DNA of 64,000 bases from Pholis gunnellus (GCA_910591455.2 OU342806.1:11046426-11110425); one strand, 5' to 3'; shown: positions 28,161 through 41,700, counted from the stretch's first letter. Notes: a model not told the origin generated them from the letters alone. Program-made: numbers and translations.

Positions 28161-31100
28161 TTATCGCAAATCAATGCGCCTCTCTTGAATTCCCCCTGAA
28201 GCTGGTCAATACTTTTTTTAGGCTCTTTCAGAACAACCATCTTCAATCTCTCCAGCTCTAAAACACATGGAACCATTGAATCATAGTAAAAAATTATTCC
28301 AATTGCACTTTACAACTTCAAAACGCGATCTTTATCATCAAGGGTTGTGTTGACTAGACGACAGGTAGATTTATTTGATAGCATTGATTTGTATTTGTTC
28401 TTTGTTTTAAAGACTTCTCCAGATTTTGATTTTTGATTGATTCCCACTCTTTAGGCAGCAATTCTTCATAGTGGTACATTTGAGGACCAAGAAAGTATAC
28501 TTGTTTGCTGAAGAACATTGTATTTTAACTTAAATATGTTTAAAAATTAGAAATGCAGTCATGGACACTGTGAAAACTCTGCTGCCAACTGCTGTTATGA
28601 GTGTCTTTTTATGCCAGTAGAGTGAGTTATTCTTGATCACAACTGCATTATTACAGTGGAAAAACAAAACAAGAAAAATGCAATAAATAATTCAATGTGA
28701 TGAATTTCCCAGAAACATGGAAAGTTTATTTAAGTTGGCATTTATAGTGAAGTTTAAAGAACTGAAACCACTGGCAAAAGATGGAAATGGAACTAATCTA
28801 AAAAAGTACATGTTGCTCTGGTTGGCATATTGCAAAGCAATAGATTATGGGCTGCTTATCCTTTGAAACATATATATTACTCTTACCTGTAGATAACTTT
28901 GATCTCCCGTGATCTGACTAAAAGACCCTCTGGGTTATGCCAGCAATGAATCACTTACTCACTCACTCGTCTCCATTGCGCCGGCTGCCACATAGGGCAG
29001 CAACAAAGTACCTCCACTTCCTTCTGTCTTAGGCCAATAACCCTAACCCAGCAATGAATAGATAGTATTAATTGGAATCAAACACTTTCTCTATTCCCTT
29101 TATAATAAGTATCAAATTACATATCTGTAGTTCTTTCCTTTGAAATTAATAGGAAATTATGGGAAGAAAAAAACAAAGTGTTACCCATGTTTTTGTGTTA
29201 CTTTTACCCACCAACACAACTGTGTATAACTTGGGAAGTTGAAAATAACTGGAGATTGCAGTGAGAATGATCAGGTTTGTGAAAGCAGCCAAACATTTTT
29301 TTTTAATGAATGTTAGACTCAATGACTTTCATACACACCCTTTCTGTGACACAAATACAGTAAACTTCTGTTTTCGTCTCTACATTATTTCACAACGTTG
29401 ACATTTTGTTTCTTTTGTGTGATCAGCATTCCTAAATAAATTATATGATGTCACTCTTTTTTTGTAAATGTGTTATTGTTTTATGTACAGTAATATTGCA
29501 GACATTAGTTATTCTCTGTTCCTGGTTCAGTTATTGAACAGCTCACATGAAAGAGGACCTTTAGTTTGATGTGTTATGAGGCAGAGCTGAAAAAGGGGAA
29601 GCTTTTAGTCACTTAAGGGTTATAATGAGGTGGTAAAAAAGACAATGCATGTTAATGGGGAGCCCTCGCATTTCTCATTATACACATTTGAGTACTGTGT
29701 TCTTCTTTGTCTGCTCTGCGGTAGACATGACCCATTTCTGTCACTCAAATTTGCAGACGCAGGTAGCAAACGCTCCCTAGACAGAAAAAACAATCTCAAT
29801 CAGCTTTGACCCTGAATGTGCTGACATTAAAATAACCCAATTTACACCTGAAGCTAAAATGCATCAATATATGCTCTAATTGAAAAATGTCCTGTTGGTT
29901 CTCATTCAACATACAACAGGTACAATAATGAAGACAGTTGGTGAGGAGAAGGCAGATTCAGGCATGTCTAGCTTTTTGTAATCTGACAGCAGATATTGTG
30001 CCTCGGGAATTTCACGAGTCATCGTGAAATAATGCATATGCATAGCTTAAATGCCCATACTTGTCCATGTTTAAATGGATATTTTAATGTTTTAGCAGTA
30101 GGTAAACAAGCAACAAAGTTTCAGCTGTTCATCCCATATTGCAAAAATACTGCACCATTAACAACATGGTGTTTTACACTTTGAAGTTCCAGTGTCTAGC
30201 CCTATATACCAGCTAAGTTATATTAGTAGGGCTGTGCATAATAATCGTGGGCTAAGTAGCCTTTCAATGTGCTCTGATTTCTAAAAAATCCCTATGCCTG
30301 GATCCATCGCCAAACATTTTGAGATGTACCTTCATGCGAGCAGCAGAGACAGCAGGCTGCTATAGATTTGACACAGCAGCAGCATGTCTTATCCAAGAAA
30401 CACAAACCGCTCAATGTAGAGCTTAGTGAGACTCCTACCGAGGAAGACAAATGCTCTGCAGAATCTATAGCTGCTATAACAGCTAATCATAGATGACTCA
30501 CTAAGTCAGGGACGCATTCAAAGCCAACAGAAACATCACATGATGATACTCCTACTGACATGCACACAAAGAGAACAGCATATGAACAAGTGTAGGAGCC
30601 CACGCTTGTGCATATGGCAAGAAGTCAAAATCTTTTAAACAGGTGATCCACTGACCTGGTTTTTGTCTGTGAACCACTTCCATTTGTTTCTGACAGTGTT
30701 GCTTTTAACATACTGGAACTCTTTACTTTACTCCAGGCAGACAGCATGGACACATTAGCTTTCCTCAACTTGTTTCATCTTGTAATAGCAAAATATTTGC
30801 CTTAAATGATCCCTTTCCTGTTGGCTGTGACTGTTCTTTCTGACAAGTTGACACTTCTGAGCTTGACCTATAGCCATGTTGCATTAGTAATGCTGACATT
30901 ACCAAAACAAAAGAAAATAGATATAGAATGGCACCACTGAAATAGCTTTGAAGTTTGAACATCAGAATACTAATATAGCAGCAAACAACTATTTGCTATA
31001 AAGATATGGTGGAATAAGAGCGTCCTGAGCAGAGAGTGAAGTCACATTCCTTCTGTGTGTCCGAGCTTCTCCTTGCTCTGTTTATGTAGCTGGTCCATCC

Positions 31101-31492
31101 GCGTGTGCATTTTAGTGCATGTGAGTGCATGTGATGTTTTGAAATGCATTTACATGACATGATCTGTGTGACAATGTGTAAGTAAATTGATTTTGACAGT
31201 ATACATACGTGCCTGTGGTCTACAAATTAATTTGTGCCTGTATGTGTGTGTGCTGCTGACACAGTACTCCACTGGACAAAATGTAGGCCAGTATCTTCTG
31301 AGCAATCTGTCTCTGCACTCTGCCTGTCTCTCACCACCACTTACTCCCTCTGGGCAGTCTGTTCAATACAAGGCTGAACAATGAGCGGCCTTCTTGCTGT
31401 ATTAAGCCGTGGTCTGATTCCCTGGTGCTGTGTGCCAGTTCTTACAACTTGTCTTTTTCTAATGCCTCTGACTCACCTTGACACGGTGAAAA

Positions 31493-31560
31493 CAGTGTTT
31501 CCCATTAATTATCTAGACGCTGGTGGCCCGCCACTCTTACAGTCAGTCCAGCTACGATAA
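31493..31560. repeat. hAT-like repeat terminus fragment
   Basis: CAGTGTTTCCCATTAATTAT followed by GGTGGCCCGCCACT matches the terminal region of a common fish hAT-type element (CAGTGTTTCCC...GGCCCGCCAC). Only one end is seen. Confidence 0.5.
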
Positions 31561-31825
31561 CAAGGTACAGAGAAGCTCAGATTACAACACGCAGAAGAGG
31601 GAGTGTGACTTCATTCTATGCTCAGGACACCATTACTCCACGATATCTTCACAAAGCACACAGTTGTTTGCTGCTATAATAATGTTCAGAATGTTTTAAT
31701 TTAGCACCTTTAAACACAGTAACACATTCTTGAGAGAACAGTACAGATAAAGGACAATTTACTTTATGTAGATGTGCATAAAGGAGATCTTCTTCGGTCT
31801 CTTTCGTGTTCATGATGCTCATAAT

Positions 31826-31870
31826 TGCACACCCAAACTGGTACATAATATGTACCAGTTTGGGTGTGCA
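31826..31870. repeat. Perfect 45-nt palindrome (22-bp arms, 1-nt centre)
   Basis: The left arm 31826-31847 (TGCACACCCAAACTGG...) is the exact reverse complement of 31849-31870; the centre is A at 31848. It is immediately followed by three TATGCATAT-type units to about 31896. DNA or RNA from this site can fold into a near-loopless hairpin. Confidence 0.97.
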
Positions 31871-32404
31871 TATGCATATTATGCATATTATGCATAACAA
31901 GACACAAATTAACATGCACTCACACACACCACCACCATCTGTGTTCCTCAGGGATTGCTCTGTTTTCCCCTTCTCAGTGTCAAAACAACTGTAACTTATA
32001 AACAAGAGGGAAGATTATGATGTCATCAGAGGGTCCTATCAGCCAAAATGAAATGGCTCGAAATTGGCCTACTGAGGGTCAACATCGTTTCTGCTGCTCA
32101 TTAGTTTCAGTAAACTGCAGGTCTGAATCATGTGTGGGATTTTAAAACATATCTTAAACACTGATTTTATGCTTTTATGCAAGTTTATATACACTGACAT
32201 CAATAACAGAATAATCTGAAGTCTGTGGATGAACAATATTACCAACAACTACTACTACTAGAGACCAGCATCCAGGGGCATGAAGTGTTGGGGCCAATTT
32301 GCACTTGCCCACTTCACCACCCCCTGAAATACTAATCGGTGTAGAAGAGAGAAGTTGATCCCTTTTTTTGTATTGATCCTATTGATGCTAGAATTATTCT
32401 ATTC

Positions 32405-32580
32405 TTAGCGAGACGTAGGTATCCATTTCCCCCCAGTTTCTGTTCTTCATGCTAAGCTAACTGGCTGCTAGCTAAAGCCTTACGTTGAAATTAAAAATAT
32501 GAAAGTGGTGTCGATCTTCTCATCTAGCTCTTGGCAAAAAAGGAAATAAGCGCATTTCCCAACATGTCCTTCAAGACACA
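32405..32580 (-). repeat. Teleost TATAGTTCAACATTTTG-type repeat, minus orientation
   Basis: Read on the minus strand: GGGAAATGCGCTTATTTCC, AGCTAGATGAGAAGATCGAC, CAGCCAGTTAGCTTAGCAT, GAAACTGGGGGGAAATG. This order is that of a well-known fish repeat. A second copy, plus orientation, is at 63375. Confidence 0.65.
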
Positions 32581-33320
32581 CAAATGTATAAGAAAAACCT
32601 GATAACTTAATGAAAACAAAATAAAATAGGTTTAATGGGTGCAAATATACAGTGTATACACGTAGGGTAACAACCTGTACTGTCGAGTCAGTTTAAGTAC
32701 ATTATGTAACGAGACTTTCACAGACCGTAGCTATAAGTGTAAATGAGGTTTACAAATATTGAACACTATGAAATAAAGCCACTGACCAAACATCCTCAGA
32801 GGGATTATGTACATACAGTATAGTTAAAGTACAACAACAGTAAGTACAACAACCCTTGAAACATGTACATTTGTTCAGGTGTTAATCATGTTAAAAACAC
32901 CAGATTAACTATGGGTACAGAAGATGGATTTGGGAGGTGCGTCAAGAACCACAGGGAACACAATGAGCAGACAGTGAGATATATGAACAGACAGTCTCAA
33001 GAGCTAGGCCTAGACATATTACAGCCATTTATTCACAAGATATGGAATCACAATGCCTTCAAGGAGGATGCAAACTGTGAAAACTGTCCAGGAGACTGAC
33101 CCACATAATATATGTCTCTATCTAGCCGAAATTAGGTCTCTGTGTCGCCCTACTTCACAGTCCACAGGGAGAAATGTCCACGTTAACATCTAATCTTGTA
33201 TTCAGCTGCAGAATGTGATTTAAAATCTGAGGTGGTTCAATCCTGTTATGTAAGTAATTTCTTGAAATAAGTGAAACAAGAAATTAGTTAATCACATTAT
33301 TTAGTTGTAAGTTAATATTA

Positions 33321-33328
33321 TCAGCCTT
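33321..33328. repeat. hAT target-site duplication, left copy
   Basis: TCAGCCTT, repeated exactly at 34846-34853 on the other side of the element. Eight bases is the hAT-type duplication length. Confidence 0.93.
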
Positions 33329-33817
33329 CAGTGGCGGGCCGTGGATTTTATACCTGGGCCTTCAGTGCTGCTCTCCACTTCTAATAACCTCATTATGACG
33401 TCACAGCTACGGGTTATTATTTGTTTCGTGTAAAAGCCGCATATTCACATAACACTGCAACATTTGACAAATGAAATAAAATGTGCAGATACATGAATAC
33501 GAGCACATATTATACGCTGCGTCATTAACGGACAATATAGTCCAAATCAATGTAACACAATGACAAACTCACAAGAGCAGTCGCATATATTCATATGACA
33601 ACAAACCAACAAATCAATCCAGCAGACCTGCAGCGGATCCACGCATTCCACCGCATTCCACCACACGAGCACGAGCCATTCAAATACTATTCATAAAAAC
33701 GCCACGATTGACAAATGAACAGTAGAGGTAAACAAACGAAGTTCACTTACCAAATGCTGTCTATGCTGACAAAGAGTTTAATCCCAGTACATCAGTTCCA
33801 GTAAGAAGTCCAACCGG

Positions 33818-34022
33818 ATCCGCCGCCGGTCGGTTGTCCGTGGTCCGCCGCTGTTCGGTCGTCGTTTTTGACCGACGTTCGGTTGTCTTCCGCTGCCGGT
33901 CGCTTGTCCGTCTTCCGCGGCCGGTCAGTGGTCCGTTTTCCGCCGCAGTTTGGTGGTCGCCTTCGACCGCGTTCGGTGGTCGTCTTCGGCCGTGGACCGG
34001 CGAAGGGCGGGCCGCGGTTGTG
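33818..34022. repeat. GC-rich quasi-tandem block inside the hAT element
   Basis: About 200 bp very rich in CpG, built of diverged 23-28-bp units on the theme GTTCGGTCGTC...TTCGACCGC and GCCGGTCGxTTGTCCG. The surrounding element and genome are AT-rich. It is not present in the homologous copy at 23994. Confidence 0.8.
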
Positions 34023-34161
34023 AGTTGTAGATCCACTGGAGTCTCTCCAAAAGTACCGACGCTCAGTTAAAATGAAACACATTCCCAGCCATAATATGTG
34101 CAACGCTTCTGATGCTGCATACAAATCCTTTTCCTGGCTGGTCAGGGCTGCTAGCTGTGGG

Positions 34162-34258
34162 GTCATTTCTTACTGTCCAGTTTGTTCAGAAATGTCCTTC
34201 TTGAGAAAAGCGTTCCCAGTAACTCCGCCACTAAATCCGTTTCTCCTCCTTCCGCCAT
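34162..34258 (-). pseudogene. hAT transposase N-terminal remnant
   Basis: ATG followed by AEGGETDLVAELLGTLFSR and RTFLNKLDSKK, then a TGA stop. Beyond it, in another frame, LAALTSQEKDLYAASEALH may be further degraded transposase. Broken by stop and frame changes. Confidence 0.6.
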
Positions 34259-34845
34259 TTCATATTAAAAAAACAAAGCTAGGTAAAATGTCTATCAAAT
34301 ATTTCCACTTGAACTCTGTCTGCTACAAAGCTCTGATAGCAATCATGTTTCGCGGGCTCATAGTCACGTGCCCGCCCACTGACCAATCACAGCACACTCT
34401 GCACCTTGCTGGCAGAGAGGCATCTGGACTCTGAGCTGACGTAACTTGGCCTGCACACAGCTCTGGTGCGGCCATGAATCCCAAACTAAAGATCTGATTG
34501 GTTGAATCAACAATATCGTCCCCATTCAATTTAAACTGCACATGGATTCACTGGGTGAGTCTGCAGGCCTGGGCCTCTCTTCTTACTAGAGACACAGAGG
34601 TGAAATCTGATTGGATAAAAGCTCTACTTAAAACAAGCTGCACTGGAAGCAGAGCAACTGAGGAGCACAGTAGCTGTGCAATGAGAAAATAAGATAATGG
34701 GAAAAATATTTTTATAAATTATAATACATATAAGAAAAAATTAAATGTATTTAAGAAAAAATATTAAATTATAAAATAGCTATAACTTTGTGATTCTGTT
34801 TAGGCCAGCAGAGAAGGCTTTGCAGGCCCTGACGGCCCGCCACTG

Positions 34846-34853
34846 TCAGCCTT
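34846..34853. repeat. hAT target-site duplication, right copy
   Basis: TCAGCCTT, identical to 33321-33328. Confidence 0.93.
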
Positions 34854-35325
34854 ACTCTCCTTGTTTTTTTTATTTCAGACCTTAAAAATTGTTTTTTCAT
34901 TTAGCATTTGTAGTGAGTGTAGCTATTCCACTAAATGCACTTTTCGTCTAAACTCAAGCTATTCAAACTTGTTTCATGACACATGAATCGGTAAATCATG
35001 AGCACATATTACAATAGCATTTCAGTTAATTTGTTCCCTTCAATTAATAATTCACTCACTGATACAGGCTGTTGTGCCTTCTCCAGTCAGTCCAAGTCCA
35101 GTCCAGAGTGTTACTGTAGCATCATGCTAACCTAATTTTCTCATATTAAGTTATCTCATATTTCTTTTTACATACTCTTTGTCATACAGCTTTTGGTGCT
35201 AAATTGGACAATCTTTTAGTGGTGTAGCATAGCATTAGCATCCAATCAATAGCCATTGGAATGTGACACCATCTCAACCTCCTCCTTAAGTGCTACATTT
35301 ATGTATCTTTGATTTATTTAATTTA

Positions 35326-35490
35326 GGGCCCTATTTGAATGTGGCAAGCGCAACAACCTGTGCAAAGTGATAGGTCTGTGTGGGCGTCTCAAAGTGCATC
35401 CGCCATTTAGGTTCAATAGGTTCACTAGCCCAAAGTGCAAAAGGGCTAGGTGAAGTGGAATATAAATTGGAGGCCGTAGCGCTCACGTTA
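35326..35490. repeat. Teleost GGGCCCTAT-type repeat fragment
   Basis: AGGGCCCTATTTGAATGTGG, AAGCGCAACAACCTGTGC, GTGGGCGTCTCAAAGTGC follows the pattern of a fish MITE that opens GGGCCCTAT and is rich in GCGCAACG-like words. Diverged, right end unclear. Confidence 0.4.
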
Positions 35491-36261
35491 ATACAGTACA
35501 CTCTCAGCCTGTCCTATCACATTGTTGCCTTTATGATGACTGTGACTTTCTCACTCTTTCTCAAACAAACACGCACACACACACATACACACTCTGTCCT
35601 TATCTGAGTCCTGACAGTTGTGCTACTATAATGCATAACATTGGTTGGGCGGTGCAGATTGGCTTTCATAACTATCTTATACCTTTGCTCAACTCTGTTA
35701 AGTACTGTCAGTAAAACCTGAGGCCATAGAGGAAGTAATTGAGCAGAAAACATTGATGAAGCAAAATAATCAATTGAGATTATAGCAGTCAAACAAAACA
35801 TCTTCTCTCCTGTTCAGTCAATATATTTGATTATAAGACACTATGAGGACTAAAAGCAGCAATTAAGAGAACCTGTTTGATCTTGAATAATCTTGAAAGA
35901 CATGACCTAGATAACCTGCAACAGGACATTAAGGTTTAAATGACCTATATCTTAAAGTGTATGAGATGCTCCATTGGTCAGTAGAACATCCAGTTAGTTC
36001 CCTTTAAAAGAGTGAGAGTGGTTGTTAGTCCCATGTGTGTGTACTGTGAAATGACACATAGTGACGCTCTATGACGTTAGTTTCGCTTCTCAATGCTTAA
36101 TATGCCGGTTACCTGACTAGACATAGCCTAAATGTTGACCCCATTTTGTAGTACAGGTTGGTGATCTCTGAAATCTGATGCTTATTGAGGACACACGGAT
36201 TGCCTCTGGCAAGATCATAAGATGGCATTTAGGGCAGTTTGTAGGAAGAGATGGCAAACAG

Positions 36262-36293
36262 GTGTGTGTGTGTGTGTGTGTGTGCGTGTGTGT
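36262..36293. repeat. (GT)n microsatellite
   Basis: About 32 bp of GT with one C interruption. Confidence 0.97.
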
Positions 36294-36391
36294 TGGTTGG
36301 AGTTTCATCGTAAAGCTGTAAATTATACTGTGACTCTCTCGCTCATAATGGAGCTATTACTAGTATGCCTACGCAGTCTGGCACACATAAT

Positions 36392-36505
<114 letters not shown>

Positions 36506-37559
36506 CTTTTATCTTACACAAGCTGGTGGATGGAAATGGCCCAGAGTCAAAGAGGAAAACCAGAGGAAAAGGTTGCGATAATGAAGCTCTCATATATCGG
36601 CCCATTCTGTTGCCTCTGTGTCAGGACACAAACAGTAGACCACATAAGTAGGTTAGTGTGCTACTGAACATGGAACAGGCTAGCAATAGAGAACCTCCAG
36701 CGGTGATTAATAGCAACTCAGGACATAACGCTGCATATATTGCTGGTGTGACACACTTCCTATCAGGATGCAAGTACTGAACTCACGGCTGTGTGACCTT
36801 CTGTGGGAGATTCATCAGAGATCAGCTGTTTAATCAACTCAGACACTGTATTTTCTTGCACATTGGAAATTCTGCACCATGGCCTGCTGGACGGCGTAAT
36901 GAGCAGATGGAGCCTATCAGTCTGCAGGACGATGAGCAGCTACCCTTCTGACGGCACTGAACTCCGTTCATGCAGTGCTGTTCTCTAGTTCACCCTCGAC
37001 CTCTCACTTCCATGTGGTGAAGGGCTAGCAAAACAACCAAAAGACCTCCATGAATCACTTAAATGAAAATCAAGGCTCTAACGTCGAATAAACCCTTCAA
37101 CACGTGATGAGCAATGTTTCAATTCACATTTAGTTTTTGGTCCAAGTTTGGTTTAGTTGACATAAGGAAGACATTAATTCACACATATCTACAAATGTCA
37201 GTGATGACAGATAAAAGTCCAAGACTTTTGAACATGTGGAGAGTAATGGTGCGTAAGTACAGGAGACAGCTCTTCTGATCGGCCTTTATAGAGACCACCG
37301 ATCAAACCCACCATTCAAACTACATTATTTAGAATGAATATCGGCTGATAAAAAGTGGTTACCTGTGACCTGATCAAAATGTGGCAATAAACTTCAGCAA
37401 AGCCAGAAGAAAACTAAATTAGGCAAAACATTTACAACACAAAACATTAAAATGTTTGTTTGTTAGCGGTTAATGGGTGTCGGCTATCGAAAGCAAAAAT
37501 AACTGAAACTGACACGCCTAGTCTGAACACACCTTAACACAAACGGCCTTAGATGTACT

Positions 37560-37760
37560 TTGAAAGCAATGCTAAAATAGCATGCTAATAAGCTAACATC
37601 AGCATTCCAACACAAACAAATTAGCAAGATAGACTAACATCCTATATGTAAGCATTTTACATATGCATGGCAACATGCTAATGTCACTTCAGCATATTCA
37701 TCTACAACAGCATGCTAAACTAGCCATTATTTTATAGCATTACATTTTACCTCAAATTAC
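37560..37760. repeat. GCATGCTAA-rich dispersed fish repeat
   Basis: Repeated short words (TAGCATGCTAATAAGCTAAC, CAACATGCTAATGTC, CAGCATGCTAAACTAGCC) in a 200-bp block, as in a common teleost repeat. Units are irregular, so it is not a simple tandem array. Confidence 0.5.
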
Positions 37761-39246
37761 GGCTGAGCCAAGTACATCTGACCAAGAGCCAAGTCAGACA
37801 TTGGATGATTCCCTTTTTCTCCATCCAGCAACTTCATTTTCTGGTATGCAATGAGCAAATACGATACAAAGTATATTCTTGTAATGACACAGCGATTATC
37901 AATCAATCCATCAATTAATTATCAATTTCTGGACTTGACGCTTGGTACAAACACTCAGCTTTGCCATAGCAACAAGCGCACTATAACTTCTCAACAAGCC
38001 CAGCCTCTATTGTTGTGAGCGTCATTATATGCCGCCACCAAATGACTGCACGCCCTGCAGGCAGTCTGTGTGTCCATGGCTCTTCCCTTGGCCCAGATGG
38101 CCAGCGTCCATACCCTGTGTCTCTGCCAAAGCAGTGGTGGTGATGACTCACTGGCATTTATGTCAAACTGAATAGTCAAAGCCTTCTTAGCGGGTGCACA
38201 TGCTGTTCTCAGACTGACATCACTGACAGGGAGGCATCAGAATCGCACTGGACGCCAACATGGAAAATATGAGTGATAAGTGATGGGCTGACGGGTTGGT
38301 CCGTTATGATGCTGACTGACTCTGCACTTTCACCTGAGGATTAAACAAGCCATAAAATAATGCATATTAAGAGAGAGTTTGTATTAACCAAACCATTCAT
38401 TACCAGAAGATTTCAACTGTTTTCTTTTCAACATTTTTCTGTATAACATTAATTATCTGAATACAGATACAGGTATATATGCCCAGTTATATTAACAGCC
38501 AAAGTATATTTGGCAACCCATTTTAGATTTTGTTGGAGAACAACGCCATACGTGATCAATTAACTATTATCTCCCCTCACTCTACCCCTCCCGTGCCATG
38601 CTGGTTCTGCTATCACAAATGGTTGGTATCATGAACAACTCTGCACAAATTTGTCTAAAACTGATGCATGTTAACTCTGATAAGTTAGCCTATATACATT
38701 CTAAATACAACCCTGTCAATCTCTGCAATCAAACTCTTCAAATAAGTTAGTAACAAGAACGTAAGGAGCCTAACTAGTAAGGATAGCCAATATCTAAATA
38801 CAGCAACTCACTTTGAGCAATGTTTTTGTTTTCTAGCGAATGTACAGTCCAATATTTACTCTCCCTCTAGCTCAGTTTTAATCTGAACACACTGCTGAGG
38901 GAAATGTCTGGCTCTTTATCTGCTAAATACTCCACTATGTTCACTAGCTATAGTCACTAACTGTGTCTGTCTGCTGTCAAGTGATGGGCAGATAGTGTAC
39001 AATGGGTTTATCAGAGCTTTTTGGCTTAAAATAGCTGCCTGCTGCTGATGGGAATGAGGGTGATGAGAGTGGGGTTTGCAGGCCAGGACTCAACACAACA
39101 CTACAGAGTTTGGGGATTATTCTCCGTGGGTTTGTCAGTACCAGCGACTTCTTCCACATTGCATACAGCATTCTCTATGTCTTTCTCTCTAATGTGACTG
39201 GACCTGCATAAAGTTATCAATGACCAAGTACTTATGTTGTGTCTAA

Positions 39247-39415
39247 CCGGCAACCTCCGGTGCTAAAAAATGAAACACGGAAGTGCCAAGAGCTGCAGTT
39301 CATCAAATGGACACTTGGGGCATGCTCCAAAAGTGAGTCAATCCCCATAGACCACCATGTTAAATGCTCAACTTTACAGCAGAAATAAACAGCCTGGTAC
39401 AAAAAACGGTCATGT
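39247..39415 (+). repeat. Teleost repeat (CCGGCAACCTCCGG family)
   Basis: The order CCGGCAACCTCCGGTGCT, GAAGTGCCAAGAGCTGCAGT, AGTCAATCCCCATAGACC, ACTTTACAGCAGAAATAAAC, CAGCCTGGTACAAAAAACGG matches, nearly base for base, a repeat seen across percomorph genomes. The copy looks fairly young. Confidence 0.65.
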
Positions 39416-41700
39416 CACACATACACATTTATGTTAGATCTGACCAAGCACTTAAATGTCTGACAGATAGAAGTCAAACTAAAAAACGTTATCTGTGTGT
39501 TGTATAAATACAGTGTTAAATACAGTGCACAAAAAGTGTGAAACAACAGCCCCACCCCACCATTTATTGACATATTTTAATGCACACACACATACAAAAC
39601 ATACGACTAAATGTTGCAGAGTGTGCAACACTTGGCCCTGGCAGACGGTTTTCATCAATTGATTAATGCTGCCTCTCACATGGAAGGTTACAAAAAAAAT
39701 GTTCTAAAACACTTTGTCTTCAAATTTTACTGAATAATACTGCTCAACAGGATGTCTTTTTATTTTTGAACCCTAGTTTCAGGTAAGCGCTCATCTCGTC
39801 TTGCGGCACGGAATGGGGTGCCACAGCAATGTAGGTCATGTTACTCATGAGTTTTTTGATATCTTGCGAGAGTATTTCAATTGCCCTTTATGAGAAAAGG
39901 ACATTTATGAATGTCAGAGATAGAATGGAAAGGCCATAAACTACATCAAAGCTGTGAATGAGGTAGAGAGGAAAAGAGGAGGAAAAGGGGAAAAAATAAG
40001 GAGGGGGATGTGTGCAGGTGAGCAGCTGACTGATTAAAATCTCTTGTGGTCAGGCTGAAGATGAGCAGATGCAAACAGAATCATGTCTTTGTGTGGTAAA
40101 TTCATACACACACAAACGCACAACACCAGATGTAAAAGCTGAAGAATAGATTCATTTATCCTGGCAGCCAGAGGGGCATTTTGTTGACGCTGCCGGTAAA
40201 GTGTCAGGGCTCCGCTAGCTTGACCCATATTCCTTGTCCAAACAACACACAAGTGCGCCTGCTGTTCCAATCTCACTCCTCTTTCTCTCTTTGTGCTTAA
40301 TTCTTTGATCAAAGATGAGCCTGCTGTGTAACAAGAGGGATGACTAATGAAAATGAATCCTCTCCATCGGGTGAATGTGCTTCAGAAAGCAGCGAGGTGC
40401 CGGTCAAAATACTGACACTGCTTTAAATGTTCAGCTATTTCATCCATGGGACGTTCTGCTCAGGGAATATGTTGTTCCAAACCAGAAGAAAGGCTTTTAA
40501 GAAATTAAAAGTGGCGGTGGAGCAATGGATCATTTGTTCAATATATGAATAGTGAATTGCAAAGCCCCACATGGACAAGGCTACCTGTTTGAACTCCAAT
40601 GCACCCAAACGGGCTTTATTGTAACTCGCTTCGACACAGGTGACCTTGGTGCATACAAGGAATTCAGACCGCATGTTCCCATTTTAAAGCAACAGTGTCT
40701 TCTGAAAAGCTGCCCAGGTTTGTCTCCTGCGCTTTTAATGCTCTGCTGGTATGTGTGTGTGTGTATTAGTGTGTGTCTCAAATCCTAATATGAATGTAAC
40801 CTGACATGCACGTGGCGTCACACATTTTTCTAGGATCTCACGCACAACACAGACTCGCTTTATACCTGCAGTCACGTTCCAGCTGTCCGTCCATCGACAA
40901 CTGTTGCTTTCCTCTACATGTGTCCTAATGACTCATATACTGATGGTGATGTAAAGTAACATCTGCTGAGCACTGCAGTTACAGTTTTGCAAAACAGCAC
41001 TATCTGTCTCTGTTAAGCCATGTTGTTATGTTAGTCTGGTACATTTTAGTCTCTGGACAGCAGAATAGTTCATTCAATAATTGTTACACTGCGCTCTATT
41101 CATCTTTATTGTGCTTCAGCCTCCCCTGTTGTGATTAGATTTCAAACTAAACTGCTTGCCTTACAGTTCTTCTACAGAACTTAAATGCAAATAGGGAAAA
41201 CAACAAAAAATACACATTGATGAATATTATTATCAGTAATAAAGAACCGGTCACACCAGTCACATACCGTACATTGCCTTATTAAATACTGGTATGACAG
41301 GAACTTAATTGTGGCTCAACTGGAACACGGTGGATTCCAACTGATGCATCCTAATGTGCATTCTATGTTACTGTGTATTCTGTACAACCACATATCTTCA
41401 TAATGAACACAATGCCAGCTGTCAGCTGCAGTGAATTAAAAGGTGTGGGTGGAGATGCTGAACATATTTTATCACTCATTCTGTCCTTCTTTATGTCTCT
41501 TTCTTTTGACTCACTGTCTATGTGGCTCGTGCTTAATTTTAACAGACCGATCCTCCATCTGTACACTGTGTCCTACTGTCTCTGTGTTTAAACCAGAAGA
41601 CCATGAGAACATTCACATAGATTTTTACTCAGGCAACAGTGCAAACCACTGATCCACAATGCTGCCCTTCTCACCTCTCTGTACCTTATCTTAACACTTA

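Larger units (their letters stand above)
28161..33320. other. Intergenic region without recognised gene
   Basis: AT-rich and lacking credible coding exons on either strand. It includes a hAT-like terminus at 31493, a perfect palindrome at 31826-31870 and a teleost repeat at 32405-32580. A weak AGGGCTGTGCATAATA repeat start lies near 30226. Confidence 0.6.
33329..34845 (-). mobile_element. Complete non-autonomous hAT transposon
   Basis: 1517 bp bounded by 14-bp perfect terminal inverted repeats (CAGTGGCGGGCCGT) and flanked by the exact 8-bp duplication TCAGCCTT, so insertion and both ends are certain. On the minus strand, from ATG 34258, it keeps a transposase start (MAEGGETDLVAELLGTLFSR, then stop 31 codons in), as in ZMYM1-like hAT transposases. 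The middle of the transposase is gone, and a GC-rich block with quasi-tandem units sits at about 33820-34020. It needs transposase from elsewhere to move. The relative at 23994 kept the opposite end of the transposase. Confidence 0.92.

Noticed and set aside
33834..34166. Arg/Pro-rich ORFs on both strands in the GC-rich block
   Set aside because: They translate the quasi-tandem CpG-rich core of the hAT element and are not conserved in the sister copy.
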